Assembly (NCBI GenBank): GCA_009693435.1 | Contig: SHXF01000013.1 | Coordinates: forward strand, 1-59,576 | From: Betaproteobacteria bacterium | Lineage (GTDB): Bacteria > Pseudomonadota > Gammaproteobacteria > Burkholderiales > SG8-39 | Length of the DNA stretch: 59,576 nucleotides | Direction of reading: 5' to 3' | In this document: piece after piece, positions 33,597 through 43,360 of the stretch | How the letters are laid out: every line of letters begins with the position of its first letter | Position numbering within the stretch: the stretch's first letter is position 1 | Program-made: the position numbers and the translations under genes | The notes under the pieces: model-generated | Seen by the model: only the letters and a program-made list of their open reading frames with translations | Databases searched by the model: none | What the model was told of the DNA's origin: nothing

Positions 33597-33980
33597 ATGG
33601 AAACAAACCGGACGGGCGGAATCGGCACAGGGCTGCAGGGCAACGCGATTCGATTGAGCGCGCACCGCGAGGTGGCGCTCTATCAGCGCGGGGGCACGGC
33701 CTGGGTCGCGGAATTCATCGATGGCCGCGGCACTCTCCATACCGTGGGCGCCTGGTCCGCTTTCAAACACAACCGTAGCGCGCTGCGGCGGATCCAGGAA
33801 AGTGAAATCACACCATTGGCCGAGACCATGGCGGCGCGGATAGAGCGCCTGCACCTTCAGGATGAAGCATCGGGTGTAGCACCGGCGATTTTCGGCGTGC
33901 TGGCAGGCGCGTTCGCCCGGCTGAGGGAAATTGTCGGCGCAGACCGGCGATTTACTCCATCGCCAGCTTCGCGCCCCTGA
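33597..33980 (+). CDS. Hypothetical protein
   Basis: 127 residues, soluble, starting METNRTGGIGTGLQGNAIRL with good AAGGGG spacing before ATG 33597. A middle segment HREVALYQRGGTAWVAEFID followed by a helical region is all that can be described; no known motif. It stands alone between the hydrolase-LuxR gene and the decayed uvrA fragment. Confidence 0.5.
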   Translation: METNRTGGIGTGLQGNAIRLSAHREVALYQRGGTAWVAEFIDGRGTLHTVGAWSAFKHNRSALRRIQESEITPLAETMAARIERLHLQDEASGVAPAIFGVLAGAFARLREIVGADRRFTPSPASRP

Positions 33981-34036
33981 TTTGGTTCGCACACGACACC
34001 TGAGCCGGCGGGTCTGATCGGGAACGCCCGCACGAC

Positions 34037-34159
34037 ACCATCGTCATCCATGGGACGCGCCGGAACAACCTGCAGAACCCTACCGTTGCGGTACCGGACA
34101 AAGAGCTGATCGTCGACACCGGCGTCGCCGGTTCGGGCAAGCCCTCGCTGCTGTCCGAC
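34037..34159 (+). pseudogene. Decayed fragment of the uvrA 5' end
   Basis: 123 nt align without gaps to 35265-35387 in the intact uvrA downstream, with about 18 mismatches by my count. It covers the sequence from IVIHG through the Walker A region, where GSGKS has become GSGKP. No start codon or continuation is present. It is a ghost of a second uvrA-like gene or of a partial duplication. Confidence 0.8.
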
Positions 34160-34334
34160 GCAGGCGCATCACAGCACCTGCCCGGGACCGAGCTACCGAT
34201 ATCAGCGACAATTTTTTGAATTTACTTAGCCAGATGCCCGTAATTTAGCTCTATACGAAGATTATTCGATCTATTTTTATATAATTTTTTCATCCACTCA
34301 GGCATACCAATCGCCGGGATTGACCTATACCAGG

Positions 34335-34393
34335 GCGGCACTCACGACGATACGCACACTCGTGCCCGCCGGTAAATCGTGGTCTGTCCCCGG
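34335..34393 (+). repeat. Dispersed intergenic repeat, copy C
   Basis: Starts GGCGGCACTCACGACGA and ends CGTGGTCTGTCCCCGG, identical in the last 16 bases to copy A. Ends 1 nt before the stop codon of the minus-strand PIN toxin. Confidence 0.55.
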
Positions 34394-34394
34394 A

Positions 34395-34793
34395 TTACCA
34401 GAGAGTCTTCAATCCGGCGTCATGGTACGCAGGCAGGGCGCCGTCTTTGCTCACCAGCACCATCTGACGATGTATCGCCTGCCAGGCCAGCATCCGGTCG
34501 AATGGATCGCGATGCGCGACTCGCGGCAGCTTGTGGAAACTTGCCGCCTCTTCAGCCGACGGGCTGATCAGGTCCAATCCCATCCGCTGCGCGGCGGCGA
34601 CCAGATCTTCCGGGCTCGCATTGTTGAGAACCAGTTTTCCGAGCGCGAACTTGAGAGAAATTTCCCAAAGGGTTACCGAGGACAGGCAGACGGTACTCGA
34701 GGTGTCGGTGATGATGTTGCGTGCGCGGCGACTCAGTTTTTCGGGAGAAAACAGCGCCCACAGGAAGGCGTGCGTATCCAGCAGATAGCTCAT
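34395..34793 (-). CDS. PIN-domain toxin (3)
   Basis: 132 residues. MSYLLDTHAFLWALFSPEKL has the first Asp of the PIN site; Glu is in SSVTLWEISLK near 44, Asp in HRDPFDRMLAWQAI near 98 and Asp in LVSKDGAL near 116. This is the LDTHAFLW subgroup that pairs with Phd/YefM antitoxins, matching its neighbour. ATG 34793 overlaps the antitoxin stop by 4 nt. Length is normal. Confidence 0.88.
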   Translation of the reverse strand: MSYLLDTHAFLWALFSPEKLSRRARNIITDTSSTVCLSSVTLWEISLKFALGKLVLNNASPEDLVAAAQRMGLDLISPSAEEAASFHKLPRVAHRDPFDRMLAWQAIHRQMVLVSKDGALPAYHDAGLKTLW

Positions 34794-35032
34794 CCCTTGA
34801 GAAGTTCCTCGTCGCTCAAAGAGAAGCCTTCGGTCAGGACGAAGCTGCCTTTGCCTTTGAGCAAACCAAGCGGACGCTTTCCGGCGCCTGCGGCGAATTC
34901 CGCATAAGGCACCAGCGCGGCCACGCGCTGCTTCTTGCGCCCGTAACAGACAATGATGGATTCCCCCGCCCGGACCGCGGTCAGAATATCGGAAAATCCG
35001 GCTTTCAATTCGCCGATAGTCAGAGTGCGCAT
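34790..35032 (-). CDS. Phd/YefM-type antitoxin
   Basis: 80 residues from ATG 35032, with GGAGG 5-6 nt upstream (an ATG 13 codons earlier lacks this). MRTLTIGELKAGFSDILTAV is the Phd/YefM DNA-binding start, followed by GESIIVCYGRKKQRVAALVP and an acidic C-terminus. Pairs with the PIN toxin downstream. The promoter probably lies in the AT-rich gap before 35072. Confidence 0.85.
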   Translation of the reverse strand: MRTLTIGELKAGFSDILTAVRAGESIIVCYGRKKQRVAALVPYAEFAAGAGKRPLGLLKGKGSFVLTEGFSLSDEELLKG

Positions 35033-35237
35033 GCCGACCTCCGTAAAGTAGATCTCATTGTTGCATATCATGACAAGTTGTCAAGATATGGCATTGCTGC
35101 CGGCGCCGGGAATCCGCTTAGCCGTTACACCGTTACAATAACGGCAGCGAGCACGCACCGGAAACGTCCCGGTTCACCGGGAAACGACGCTTCCATCGTT
35201 CCATGGCCGCTGTCGCCAGCACCACGCGAAAGCCAAA

Positions 35238-38200
35238 ATGAATAAACCCGAGCGCCTGCAGGAAGCCATCGTCATCCATGGGGCGCGCCAGAACAACCTG
35301 AAGAACCTGACCGTCGCGGTGCCGACAAACGAGCTGATCGTCGTCACCGGCGTCTCCGGTTCGGGCAAGTCCTCGCTGGTGTTCGACACCCTGTATGCGG
35401 AGGGCCAGCGGCGCTATGTCGAGACCTTCTCGCCGTATGCGCGCCAGTTCCTTGATCGCATGGACAAGCCGCAGGTGGACCGCATCGACGGCATTCCGCC
35501 GGCGATTGCCATCGACCAGACCAATCCGGTGCGCACCTCGCGCTCCACGGTCGGTACCATGACCGAATTGAACGATCACGTGAAGCTGCTGTTCGCGCGC
35601 GCCGCGCAGCTTTTCTGCCGCGGGTGCGGCAACCAGGTCAGCCGCGATTCCCCGGAAACCATTTACGAAGCGCTGGCCGCGCGCGCCAGGACAGCGGGCG
35701 ATCCGCGACTGATCATCACCTTTCCCGTCACTGTCCCGCAGAACTTCACCGAGGAGGAAGTGCTGCAGTTGCTGCGAGCACAGGGCTACGACCGCATCCA
35801 TTCGCGCTCGGAGGGGCACGCTACCGCGCGCCCCGCGGCGCGCGGCGGCGCGCGCAAGAAAGGCAAAGCGGCGAAGGGTGAAAAGGCCGGGGACAGCGCC
35901 GCGGCGCCCGGCAGCGGCACACTGATCGAAATGGTGCAAGACCGGCTGCGTCTGGGCAGTGCCGAACGCGCGCGCGTCATCGAGGGTATCGAAGCGGCGC
36001 TGAAGGTCGGCCAGGGCAAGGTGAATGTGCATGTTCAGGCGGAGCCCGCGCCGGAGATCGCTGGGGAACCCGCGGCGGGAACGGCGGCCGGGACCGGCGC
36101 CGCATCGCCGACCGCATGGAAATTTTCCTCGCATCTGCATTGCGCCGATTGCGACATCGACTACGCCGACCCGACGCCCTCGCTGTTCTCGTTCAATTCG
36201 CCCATCGGCGCCTGCGAGGCCTGCCGCGGCTTCGGCCGGGTGATCGGCATCGACTATGGCCTGATCGTTCCCGACGAATCGAAGACGCTGGCGCAGGGCG
36301 CAATCCGGCCGTGGCAGACGCCGAGTTTTCACGAGTGCCAGGACGACATCGGGAAATACGCGAAGCTGCGCGGCATCCCGCTCAGCGTACCGTTTCGCGA
36401 CCTGACACCCGAACAGCGCGCCTGGGTGCTGGAAGGCGAGCCGGGATGGGTGAGCTGGCGCAAATCCTGGCCCGGCGTGTGGTACGGCGTGGCGCGGTTT
36501 TTCAAGTGGCTGGAAACCAAGTCCTACAAGATGCACGTGCGGGTGCTGCTGTCCAAGTACCGCGCCTATACACCCTGCGACACCTGCGGCGGCGCGCGCC
36601 TCAACCCGGCGGCGCTGCTGTGGCGCGTCGGCAGCCGCGCGGATGCGGACCGGGTTTTCAACGCACGGCTCCATGACTCCGGCAATGACGACCGCGCCCC
36701 GGCAGGCGCAAGCAATACCTCCGGCAAGTACAAACGCTACACGCCACGCGGCATCCGCTTCGGCGAAGACAAACTCGCGCAACTGCCCGGCTTGACGGTG
36801 CACGACCTGATGCTGCTGCCCATCGATCGCTGCCGCACCTTCATCGACGGACTGCATCTCAACGGAGATTCGCCCTCGGGCGCAGCCGCGCCAGCGGAAG
36901 CAGCCGCGACCGCAGGCATGCCGCTCGCGCGACGGAAAACCAGCAACATCGACGAAGCCACCGGCCTGCTGCTCACCGAAGTGCGGGCGCGGCTGCGCTA
37001 CCTCGAGGAGGTCGGCCTGGGCTATCTCACCCTGGACCGCCAGTCGCGCACCCTCTCCGGCGGTGAAGTGCAACGCATCAACCTCACCACGGCGCTGGGC
37101 ACGTCACTCGTCAACACGTTGTTCGTCCTCGATGAACCGTCGATCGGACTGCACCCGCGCGACATGGGCCGCGTCATAGCCGTGATGCAGCGGCTGCGCG
37201 ACGCCGGCAATTCGCTGGTGGTGGTGGAACACGATCCGCAGATCATGTTCGCCGCCGACCGCATCATGGACATGGGCCCGGGGCCCGGCGAGCGCGGCGG
37301 CGAAGTGGTGTTCTTCGGCACGCCGGACGAATTGAAGGCATCGGACACGCTCACCGCCGCTTATCTGTCGGGGCGCCGTCGCGCCGACGGACGCGAGCGT
37401 CCGGGCGTTAACGAACGCGAGCTTGCGGGCGTTAACGAACGCGAGCGTCCGGGCGTTAACGAGCGCGAGCGTCCGGGTGCCGACGGACGCGAGCGTCCGG
37501 GCGTTGACATGCGCGAGAGTCGGGGCATGAAATCGCGCGGGTCCTCGAGCGCCGCGATTCCTCCTCTCGATTCTGCGGTAGTGCTCGCGGCGGCTGACAC
37601 GATCTCATTGCTCGGCGTCAGCGAACATAACCTGAAATCGGTCGATGCCGTAATCCCGCTGGCGTGCCTGGTGTGCATCACCGGTGTCTCCGGCTCGGGC
37701 AAATCGACCCTGGTGCAGGACGTGCTCCATGCGGCGCTGCGCAAGGCCAAGGGCCAGCCCACGGAAACCCCGGGCGTCTTTCGCGAACTGCGCGGCCACG
37801 AATTGATCGAGGACGTGGTGATGGTCGATCAGACACCGATAGGCCGCACGACGCGGTCCAACCCGGCAAGCTACGTCGGCGCCTGGGACGCGATACGCAA
37901 CATCTTCGCCCGCGCGCCGCTCGCCACGGAACGCCAGTACACGCCGGGCACGTTCAGCTTCAACTCCGGGAACGGGCGTTGCCCGGCCTGCGGCGGCAAC
38001 GGCTTCGAGCACGTGGAGATGCAGTTTCTCTCCGACGTCTATATCCGCTGCCCCGACTGCAACGGCCGGCGCTTCCGTGCCGAGGTGCTGGAGGTGACGA
38101 TAGAAGGCAGCGGCGCGGCGACGGCTGGCAAATCGATCGCCGACGTGCTCGACCTGACGGTGTCGGAGGCGATCGCGTATTTCCGCGACCACCCCGAGGT

Positions 38201-41200
38201 GCAGGCGGCGCTGCTGCCGCTCGCAGACGTCGGCCTGGAATACCTGCGCCTCGGCCAGCCGGTGCCGACCTTGTCGGGCGGTGAAGCGCAGCGGTTGAAA
38301 CTGGCGAAGCACCTGGTGGAAGCTGCGTCGCAAGTGATCCCCAAGCGCGCGCGCGGTTTTACGATTGCCTCGCAAGCTTCCCCTCACCCTGGCCCTCTCC
38401 CGGCGGGAGAGGGAACACACCGGGGACGAGGGCCGCAGGCTTCTCCCCTTCCGGCGGGAGATCGAGTACATCGGGGAAGCGTTCCGCAGGCTTCTCCCCT
38501 CCCGGCGAGAGATGGAGTACATCGGGGACGAGGGCCGCAAGCTTCTCCCCTCCCGGCGGGAGAGGGAGTACATCGGGGAAGCGTGCCGCAAGCTTCTCCC
38601 CTTCCGGCGAGAGATGGAGTACATCGGGGAAGCGTGCCGCAGGCTTCTCCCCTTCCGGCGAGAGATGGAGTACATCGGGGAAGCGTGCCGCAAGCTTCTC
38701 CCCTCGCGGCGAGAAAGGGAATACACCGGGGGCGAGTGCCGCAAATCTCCCCTCTCCCGCTGGGAGAGGGGCCGGGGGTGAGGGAGAGCGCTCGCGGCAA
38801 ACTGTTCCTTTTCGACGAACCCACCACCGGTCTGCACTTCGACGACGTGGCGCGTTTGCTGCGCGCGTTTCGCCAGCTTATCGCCGCAGGCCATTCGCTG
38901 GTGGTGATCGAACACAACCTGGACGTGATCCGCGCCTCCGACTGGATCATCGACCTCGGGCCCGAAGGCGGCGATGCCGGCGGTGAAATCGTCTGTAGCG
39001 GCACGCCGCCGGCGGTAGCCGCCCATCCGACTTCGCACACCGGGCAGGCGCTGCGTCTTTACGAAGCGGCGTTGACACAACCGGACGGCATCGCGCTGCA
39101 TGCGGTTGCCGCCTCCGGAGAACCGCCGGCCGTCTACCGTGCCCGTGGCAATGAAGCTATCTCCATCCACAATGCGCGCGAGCACAACCTGCGCATCGAC
39201 GACCTGGAGATCCCGCGCAACCAGTTCACCGTGGTAACCGGCGTTTCCGGGTCCGGCAAATCGACGCTCGCGTTCGACATCGTCTTCGCCGAAGGGCAGC
39301 GCCGTTATCTGGAATCGCTCAACGCCTATGCGCGCCAGTTCGTGCAGCCCAGCTCCAAGCCCGACGTGGATGCGATCTTCGGCATACCGCCGACGGTGGC
39401 GATAGAGCAGCGCACCAGCCGCGGCGGCAGAAAGAGCACCGTCGCCACCCTCACCGAGATCTACCACTTCCTGCGCCTGCTGTACGTCAAGCTCGGCACG
39501 CAACATTGCCCGGATTGCATGGTGGCGATAGAACCGCAGAGCGAGGACGCCATCGTCGCGCGCCTGTTGCGCGATTACGCAGGCACTCGCGTCGGCCTGA
39601 TGGCGCCGCTGGTGATGAACCGCAAAGGCTATTACACCGACCTCGCCAAGTGGGCGCTGGGCAAGGGCTACACCCATCTGCGCGTCGACGGTGAATTCCT
39701 GCCGACGGCGAAATGGCCGCGCCTCGACCGGTTTCGCGAGCACACCATCGAGCTGCCCGTGGCCGACGTGCGCGTTGCGCCCGATAACGAGCCCGCACTG
39801 CGGGCGGCGCTGTCGCGCGCCCTCGATCTCGGGAAGGGCGTGGTGCATGTGCTCTCTCCGCTGGAGCGCATGGAGGAAAAAATCAAGGCGGCAGGCGCGA
39901 ACGCATCGCGCGTGGAAGTCGATCTCGACCAGGTGGCGTTCTCCACCAAGCGCGCCTGCCCTTCGTGCGGCAAGAGCTATGCGGAACTCGATCCGCGGCT
40001 GTTTTCGTTCAACTCGCGCCACGGCTGGTGCAACGTCTGCTACGGCACCGGACTGAAACTCACCGGCTTCGACGAGGAGCAATCCGGCGAGGAAGTGTGG
40101 TGGAACGAATGGTTCGAGGGCCAGGCCGATCCCTGCGACGGCTGCGGCGGCAAGCGGCTCAACCGCGAGGCGCTGGCGGTGCGCTACCTCGATCGATCCA
40201 TCTCGGACCTGGTCGCGCTGCCGATAGCGCAACTGGAAAACGTGGTGCGCGGGATGCAACTGGAAGGGCGCGACGCGGAGATCGCGCGCGACATCGTCGC
40301 CGAGCTCAAATCGCGCCTGGCGTTCCTCAATGAAGTCGGTCTGTCGTACCTGTCGCTGGACCGCTCCGCGCCCACGTTGTCGGGCGGCGAGGCGCAGCGC
40401 ATCCGGCTCGCCGCGCAACTCGGCTCCAACCTGCGCGGCGTCTGCTACATCCTCGACGAACCGACCATAGGGTTGCACCCGCGCGACAACCAGGTGCTGC
40501 TGGCCACCCTGGAAAAACTGCAGGCGAAAGGCAACACCTTGCTGGTGGTGGAGCACGACGAGGACACCATACGCCGCGCCTCGCATGTCATCGACCTCGG
40601 GCCCGGCGCTGGCAAGCAGGGCGGACGCATCACGGCACAAGGCTCCGCCGCGGACCTGATGGAGAACCCCGATTCCGTCACCGGGCGCTTCCTCAGGAAC
40701 CCGTTGCTGCATCCGCTGCACCCCAACCGCCCGGTGGACCGCAACACGCCCGCCATAGACATCATCGGCGCCAACCTGCACAACCTGCACAACGCCAATG
40801 CGCGCGTGCCGCTGGGCCGGCTGAGCGTCGTCACCGGCGTCTCGGGCTCGGGAAAATCCACGCTCGCGCGCGACGTGCTGTTCCATAATCTCGCGCACCG
40901 GGTCGCGCAGATGCGCCTGCGGCCCTCGGCCCGCAAGGAAGGCCCGGCCGCGGGCTGCCGCGAAATCCGCGGCTGGGAATCGATAGGCCGGGTGCTGGAG
41001 GTGGACCAGACGCCGATCGGCAAGACGCCGCGCTCCTGTCCGGCGACCTACGTCGGCTTCTGGGATGCAATCCGGCGCCTGTTTGCGGATGCCAACGAGT
41101 CGCGCATCCGCGGCTGGACCGCCTCGCGCTTCTCCTTCAACACCGCCGGCGGACGCTGCGAGGCCTGCGAGGGCCAGGGCGTGAAGAAAATAGAAATGAG

Positions 41201-41990
41201 CTTCCTGCCCAACGTGAAAGTGCTCTGCGACAGTTGCGGCGGAGCGCGCTTCAACCCCGAGACGCTCGCGGTGAAGTGGAAGGGCAAGTCGATCGGCGAC
41301 GTGCTGGGGATGAGCGTCGACGAGGCGGTGGATTTTTTCTCGGCGCACCCGTCTACACACCACGCGCTGCGCCTGCTGCAGGACGTGGGCCTGGGCTACC
41401 TGACCTTGGGCCAGCAGAGTCCCACCCTGTCTGGGGGCGAGGCGCAACGCATCAAGCTCGTTACCGAACTCAGCAAGGTGCGGCTGGGTCCGCAAGCGAA
41501 TGTCGCATCGCAACCGGGACAAATAGTCGCCGCATCCCGGCCGGGACAATTAGACGCCGCGTCCCGACCGGGACGCGCGGGGGCCGTTGCCGCGACGCTG
41601 TACGTACTCGACGAGCCCACTGTCGGCCTGCACATGGCCGACGTGGAACGCCTGATACGCGTGCTGCACCGACTGGTGGACGCAGGCAACACCGTGGTGG
41701 TGATCGAACACAACCTCGACGTCATCGCCGATGCCGACTGGATCATCGACCTCGGGCCGGAAGGCGGCGACGGCGGCGGACGGGTGGTGGCGCAGGGGGC
41801 GCCCCTTGCACTGGTGCAAGGATCAAACAGGTCACTGGTGCAAGGATCAAATAGGTCGCTGGTGCAAGGCTCGAATGGATCACCGGCTCAAGGTTCAGCG
41901 AAACGTCCGCTGAAGACTGCGCTGCAATCGCACACTGCCGATTACCTGGCGGAGTTCCTCAAGGAACGCAGCCGCCCTGCAGCGGTATGA
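35238..41990 (+). CDS. uvrA: Tandem-fused UvrA-like ABC ATPase with repeat-derived inserts
   Basis: 2250 residues holding two complete UvrA units, against about 950 for ordinary UvrA. Four Walker A motifs GVSGSGK lie near residues 38, 816, 1335 and 1867. Four Walker B/D-loop motifs ([18 protein letters not shown] near 1191, [18 protein letters not shown]) and paired CxxC zinc motifs are present in both halves. Fused double UvrAs are known in betaproteobacteria beside the normal one; the role in excision repair or resistance is unsettled. Four in-frame expansions add length: residues about 719-758, about 1045-1182, about 2088-2114 and near the C-terminus. All fall in linkers or the loop between ABC signature and Walker B. 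No partner nuclease is adjacent. Confidence 0.93.
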   Translation: MNKPERLQEAIVIHGARQNNLKNLTVAVPTNELIVVTGVSGSGKSSLVFDTLYAEGQRRYVETFSPYARQFLDRMDKPQVDRIDGIPPAIAIDQTNPVRTSRSTVGTMTELNDHVKLLFARAAQLFCRGCGNQVSRDSPETIYEALAARARTAGDPRLIITFPVTVPQNFTEEEVLQLLRAQGYDRIHSRSEGHATARPAARGGARKKGKAAKGEKAGDSAAAPGSGTLIEMVQDRLRLGSAERARVIEGIEAALKVGQGKVNVHVQAEPAPEIAGEPAAGTAAGTGAASPTAWKFSSHLHCADCDIDYADPTPSLFSFNSPIGACEACRGFGRVIGIDYGLIVPDESKTLAQGAIRPWQTPSFHECQDDIGKYAKLRGIPLSVPFRDLTPEQRAWVLEGEPGWVSWRKSWPGVWYGVARFFKWLETKSYKMHVRVLLSKYRAYTPCDTCGGARLNPAALLWRVGSRADADRVFNARLHDSGNDDRAPAGASNTSGKYKRYTPRGIRFGEDKLAQLPGLTVHDLMLLPIDRCRTFIDGLHLNGDSPSGAAAPAEAAATAGMPLARRKTSNIDEATGLLLTEVRARLRYLEEVGLGYLTLDRQSRTLSGGEVQRINLTTALGTSLVNTLFVLDEPSIGLHPRDMGRVIAVMQRLRDAGNSLVVVEHDPQIMFAADRIMDMGPGPGERGGEVVFFGTPDELKASDTLTAAYLSGRRRADGRERPGVNERELAGVNERERPGVNERERPGADGRERPGVDMRESRGMKSRGSSSAAIPPLDSAVVLAAADTISLLGVSEHNLKSVDAVIPLACLVCITGVSGSGKSTLVQDVLHAALRKAKGQPTETPGVFRELRGHELIEDVVMVDQTPIGRTTRSNPASYVGAWDAIRNIFARAPLATERQYTPGTFSFNSGNGRCPACGGNGFEHVEMQFLSDVYIRCPDCNGRRFRAEVLEVTIEGSGAATAGKSIADVLDLTVSEAIAYFRDHPEVQAALLPLADVGLEYLRLGQPVPTLSGGEAQRLKLAKHLVEAASQVIPKRARGFTIASQASPHPGPLPAGEGTHRGRGPQASPLPAGDRVHRGSVPQASPLPARDGVHRGRGPQASPLPAGEGVHRGSVPQASPLPARDGVHRGSVPQASPLPARDGVHRGSVPQASPLAARKGIHRGRVPQISPLPLGEGPGVRESARGKLFLFDEPTTGLHFDDVARLLRAFRQLIAAGHSLVVIEHNLDVIRASDWIIDLGPEGGDAGGEIVCSGTPPAVAAHPTSHTGQALRLYEAALTQPDGIALHAVAASGEPPAVYRARGNEAISIHNAREHNLRIDDLEIPRNQFTVVTGVSGSGKSTLAFDIVFAEGQRRYLESLNAYARQFVQPSSKPDVDAIFGIPPTVAIEQRTSRGGRKSTVATLTEIYHFLRLLYVKLGTQHCPDCMVAIEPQSEDAIVARLLRDYAGTRVGLMAPLVMNRKGYYTDLAKWALGKGYTHLRVDGEFLPTAKWPRLDRFREHTIELPVADVRVAPDNEPALRAALSRALDLGKGVVHVLSPLERMEEKIKAAGANASRVEVDLDQVAFSTKRACPSCGKSYAELDPRLFSFNSRHGWCNVCYGTGLKLTGFDEEQSGEEVWWNEWFEGQADPCDGCGGKRLNREALAVRYLDRSISDLVALPIAQLENVVRGMQLEGRDAEIARDIVAELKSRLAFLNEVGLSYLSLDRSAPTLSGGEAQRIRLAAQLGSNLRGVCYILDEPTIGLHPRDNQVLLATLEKLQAKGNTLLVVEHDEDTIRRASHVIDLGPGAGKQGGRITAQGSAADLMENPDSVTGRFLRNPLLHPLHPNRPVDRNTPAIDIIGANLHNLHNANARVPLGRLSVVTGVSGSGKSTLARDVLFHNLAHRVAQMRLRPSARKEGPAAGCREIRGWESIGRVLEVDQTPIGKTPRSCPATYVGFWDAIRRLFADANESRIRGWTASRFSFNTAGGRCEACEGQGVKKIEMSFLPNVKVLCDSCGGARFNPETLAVKWKGKSIGDVLGMSVDEAVDFFSAHPSTHHALRLLQDVGLGYLTLGQQSPTLSGGEAQRIKLVTELSKVRLGPQANVASQPGQIVAASRPGQLDAASRPGRAGAVAATLYVLDEPTVGLHMADVERLIRVLHRLVDAGNTVVVIEHNLDVIADADWIIDLGPEGGDGGGRVVAQGAPLALVQGSNRSLVQGSNRSLVQGSNGSPAQGSAKRPLKTALQSHTADYLAEFLKERSRPAAV
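37392..37511 (+). repeat. In-frame 24-bp tandem repeat in uvrA (linker between ATPase domains I and II)
   Basis: Five 24-bp units at 37392, 37416, 37440, 37464 and 37488, encoding variants of RERPGVNE. They follow YLSGRR, the normal end of ATPase domain I of the first unit. Confidence 0.85.
38377..38780 (+). repeat. 51-bp tandem repeat in uvrA built from an intergenic palindromic element
   Basis: Six full 51-bp units begin at 38436, 38487, 38538, 38589, 38640 and 38691, each coding 17 residues such as [17 protein letters not shown]. The left flank (38383-38413) and right flank (38747-38788) carry CTCTCCCGGCGGGAGAG and CTCTCCCGCTGGGAGAG palindromes with CCCTCACCC/GGGTGAGGG, the same element as at 57961-57997 between genes. 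The total insert is about 137 residues, just before the second Walker B. Confidence 0.9.
41500..41579 (+). repeat. In-frame ~27-bp tandem repeat in uvrA, last ATPase domain
   Basis: About three units with the core GCATCCCGGCCGGGACAA, encoding variants of VAASRPGQ. It lies between the ABC signature and the fourth Walker B, the same structural position as the 51-bp array in the first unit. Confidence 0.75.
41810..41905 (+). repeat. In-frame 24-bp tandem repeat near the uvrA 3' end
   Basis: About 3.5 units of CTGGTGCAAGGATCAAACAG-type sequence encoding SLVQGSNR variants, in the C-terminal tail after the last conserved motif. Confidence 0.75.
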
Positions 41991-42203
41991 ATCAACAGGT
42001 GTATACAGAGTGGGAAACTGCCGCTGCATGAGGGCATACTCTCAAGGCTAGCGTCATGGCATCCGACTCGCGAGCAGCGCGTTGATCAGTCCCGGGGGTC
42101 GGATTCACGACCATATTGACCTCCTATTTCTCAAGTCAGCGCCAATGTGGTGATGCGCGTTATAGGCGTATGACCGAATTCCGTTTGCTGAAGTTCAGGC
42201 GTC

Positions 42204-42240
42204 AGTTTACAATTCATTCACATTTTATACTTTGTAAACT
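42204..42240. promoter_or_regulatory. Inverted repeat, likely operator of the XRE-ImmA gene
   Basis: AGTTTACAA at 42204-42212 and TTGTAAACT at 42232-42240 are perfect 9-bp complements around a 19-nt AT-rich core containing TATACT. It lies 20 bp before the start codon of a gene with an XRE helix-turn-helix, so autoregulation is the natural reading (inference). Confidence 0.65.
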
Positions 42241-42259
42241 TACGGGGTAGGAACCAACC

Positions 42260-43360
42260 ATGATTGCCGACCGCGTGAGGCTGGCCCGGCGCAAGGCCGG
42301 GTATTCGCTGCGGGATCTGTCCGCCGCCATGGATGAGAAGGTCACGCCGCAAGCCATCGGCAAGTACGAGCGTGGCGAAAGTACGCCCAGTTCCGGGGTG
42401 CTGCTGGCGCTCGCAAAAGCGCTCGGGGTGTCGCTCGCCTATCTGCTCGATACGCAGGGAATAGCGCTGTCGGGCGTGGAATTTCGCACCAAGGCAAATA
42501 CCAGTGCCCGGGATCGCGCCAACGTCGAGACCGAAGTCCTGGAGTGGATCGAACGCTATTTGCAGATCGAGCGGGTGCTTGATCTCGACAGCGCGCGCTG
42601 GCATTGCCCGGTAGCCAGGCCGCGCAAGCTCAGCGATCCTGGTGATGCGGAAAAACTGGCCGAGGACGTGCGGGAGAAATGGAAATTGGGCCTTGATCCC
42701 ATTCCCGACATGACCGAGTTGCTGGAGGAAAAGGGCCTGAAGGTATTGACCGTACCCTTGCCGGAGCGTGTTTCCGGGTTTACCTGCCTGGTGAAGCGAC
42801 CGGACGAACAGGCTGAGTTGCCGGTCATTGTCGTGAACAGCAATTTTCCGCTTGAACGCCGGCGACTGACTCTGGCGCATGAGCTTGCACACCGCCTGAT
42901 CGACACCGACAGCCTTTCAGACCGGCATGAAGAAAAGGCCGCCACGGTATTCGCGGGGGCATTCCTCGTCCCCCGTCAGCATTTGCAGCGCGAGGCCGGC
43001 AAGCATCGCAATGCGCTCGGGTACAAGGAGCTGATCGAACTCAAGCGACTTTATCGGGTTAGCGGATCCGCGCTGCTGATGCGGCTTCAGCAAGCAGGGG
43101 TAATCAGCGAGGCCATCCTCATCTACGCCTTCCAGTCCATCGCACGTGGCTGGCGCACCCGGGAACCCGAGGAACTCGAAGCACCGAAGGAACGGGGGCA
43201 GCGGGAGCGTGCCTGCCGCTTTGAGCGACTTTGCTACCGTGCGCTGGCGGAGGGATTTATTTCCCTGGCCAAGGCAGCAGAGCTTCTTCGATTACCGGTC
43301 CCGGAAGTGGAAGCGGGATTGAAAGGGCCACCCAGTGGCGCCGCGGGTCGTAATCAGTGA
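42260..43360 (+). CDS. XRE-family regulator fused to an ImmA/IrrE-type metallopeptidase (antitoxin-like)
   Basis: 366 residues. The N-terminal XRE helix-turn-helix (about 5-60) includes RLARRKAGYSLRDLSAAM and TPQAIGKYERGESTPS. The central ImmA/IrrE domain has the zinc motif HELAH at residues 207-211 (LTLAHELAHRLID). The C-terminal part is helical. COG2856-type proteins of this kind sit upstream of PIN-domain genes as antitoxin-like regulators (family knowledge). The stop overlaps the next frame. GGTAGGAA precedes ATG 42260 and an inverted repeat just upstream is a probable operator. Confidence 0.9.
   Translation: MIADRVRLARRKAGYSLRDLSAAMDEKVTPQAIGKYERGESTPSSGVLLALAKALGVSLAYLLDTQGIALSGVEFRTKANTSARDRANVETEVLEWIERYLQIERVLDLDSARWHCPVARPRKLSDPGDAEKLAEDVREKWKLGLDPIPDMTELLEEKGLKVLTVPLPERVSGFTCLVKRPDEQAELPVIVVNSNFPLERRRLTLAHELAHRLIDTDSLSDRHEEKAATVFAGAFLVPRQHLQREAGKHRNALGYKELIELKRLYRVSGSALLMRLQQAGVISEAILIYAFQSIARGWRTREPEELEAPKERGQRERACRFERLCYRALAEGFISLAKAAELLRLPVPEVEAGLKGPPSGAAGRNQ

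Larger units (their letters stand above)
33981..34394. other. Gene-free stretch with a uvrA ghost and AT-rich DNA
   Basis: Contains the uvrA fragment at 34037-34159, an AT-rich block at about 34200-34310, and repeat copy C at 34335-34393. No intact coding sequence. Confidence 0.55.

Noticed and set aside
38377..38780. CRISPR-like or intein insertion in uvrA
   Set aside because: 51-bp units have no unique spacers, and the translated insert shows no intein splicing motifs.
37605..41549. A 1314-codon open frame antisense to uvrA
   Set aside because: It mirrors the codon structure of the sense gene in GC-rich DNA; no domain, start signal or plausible composition (His/Arg/Gln-rich).
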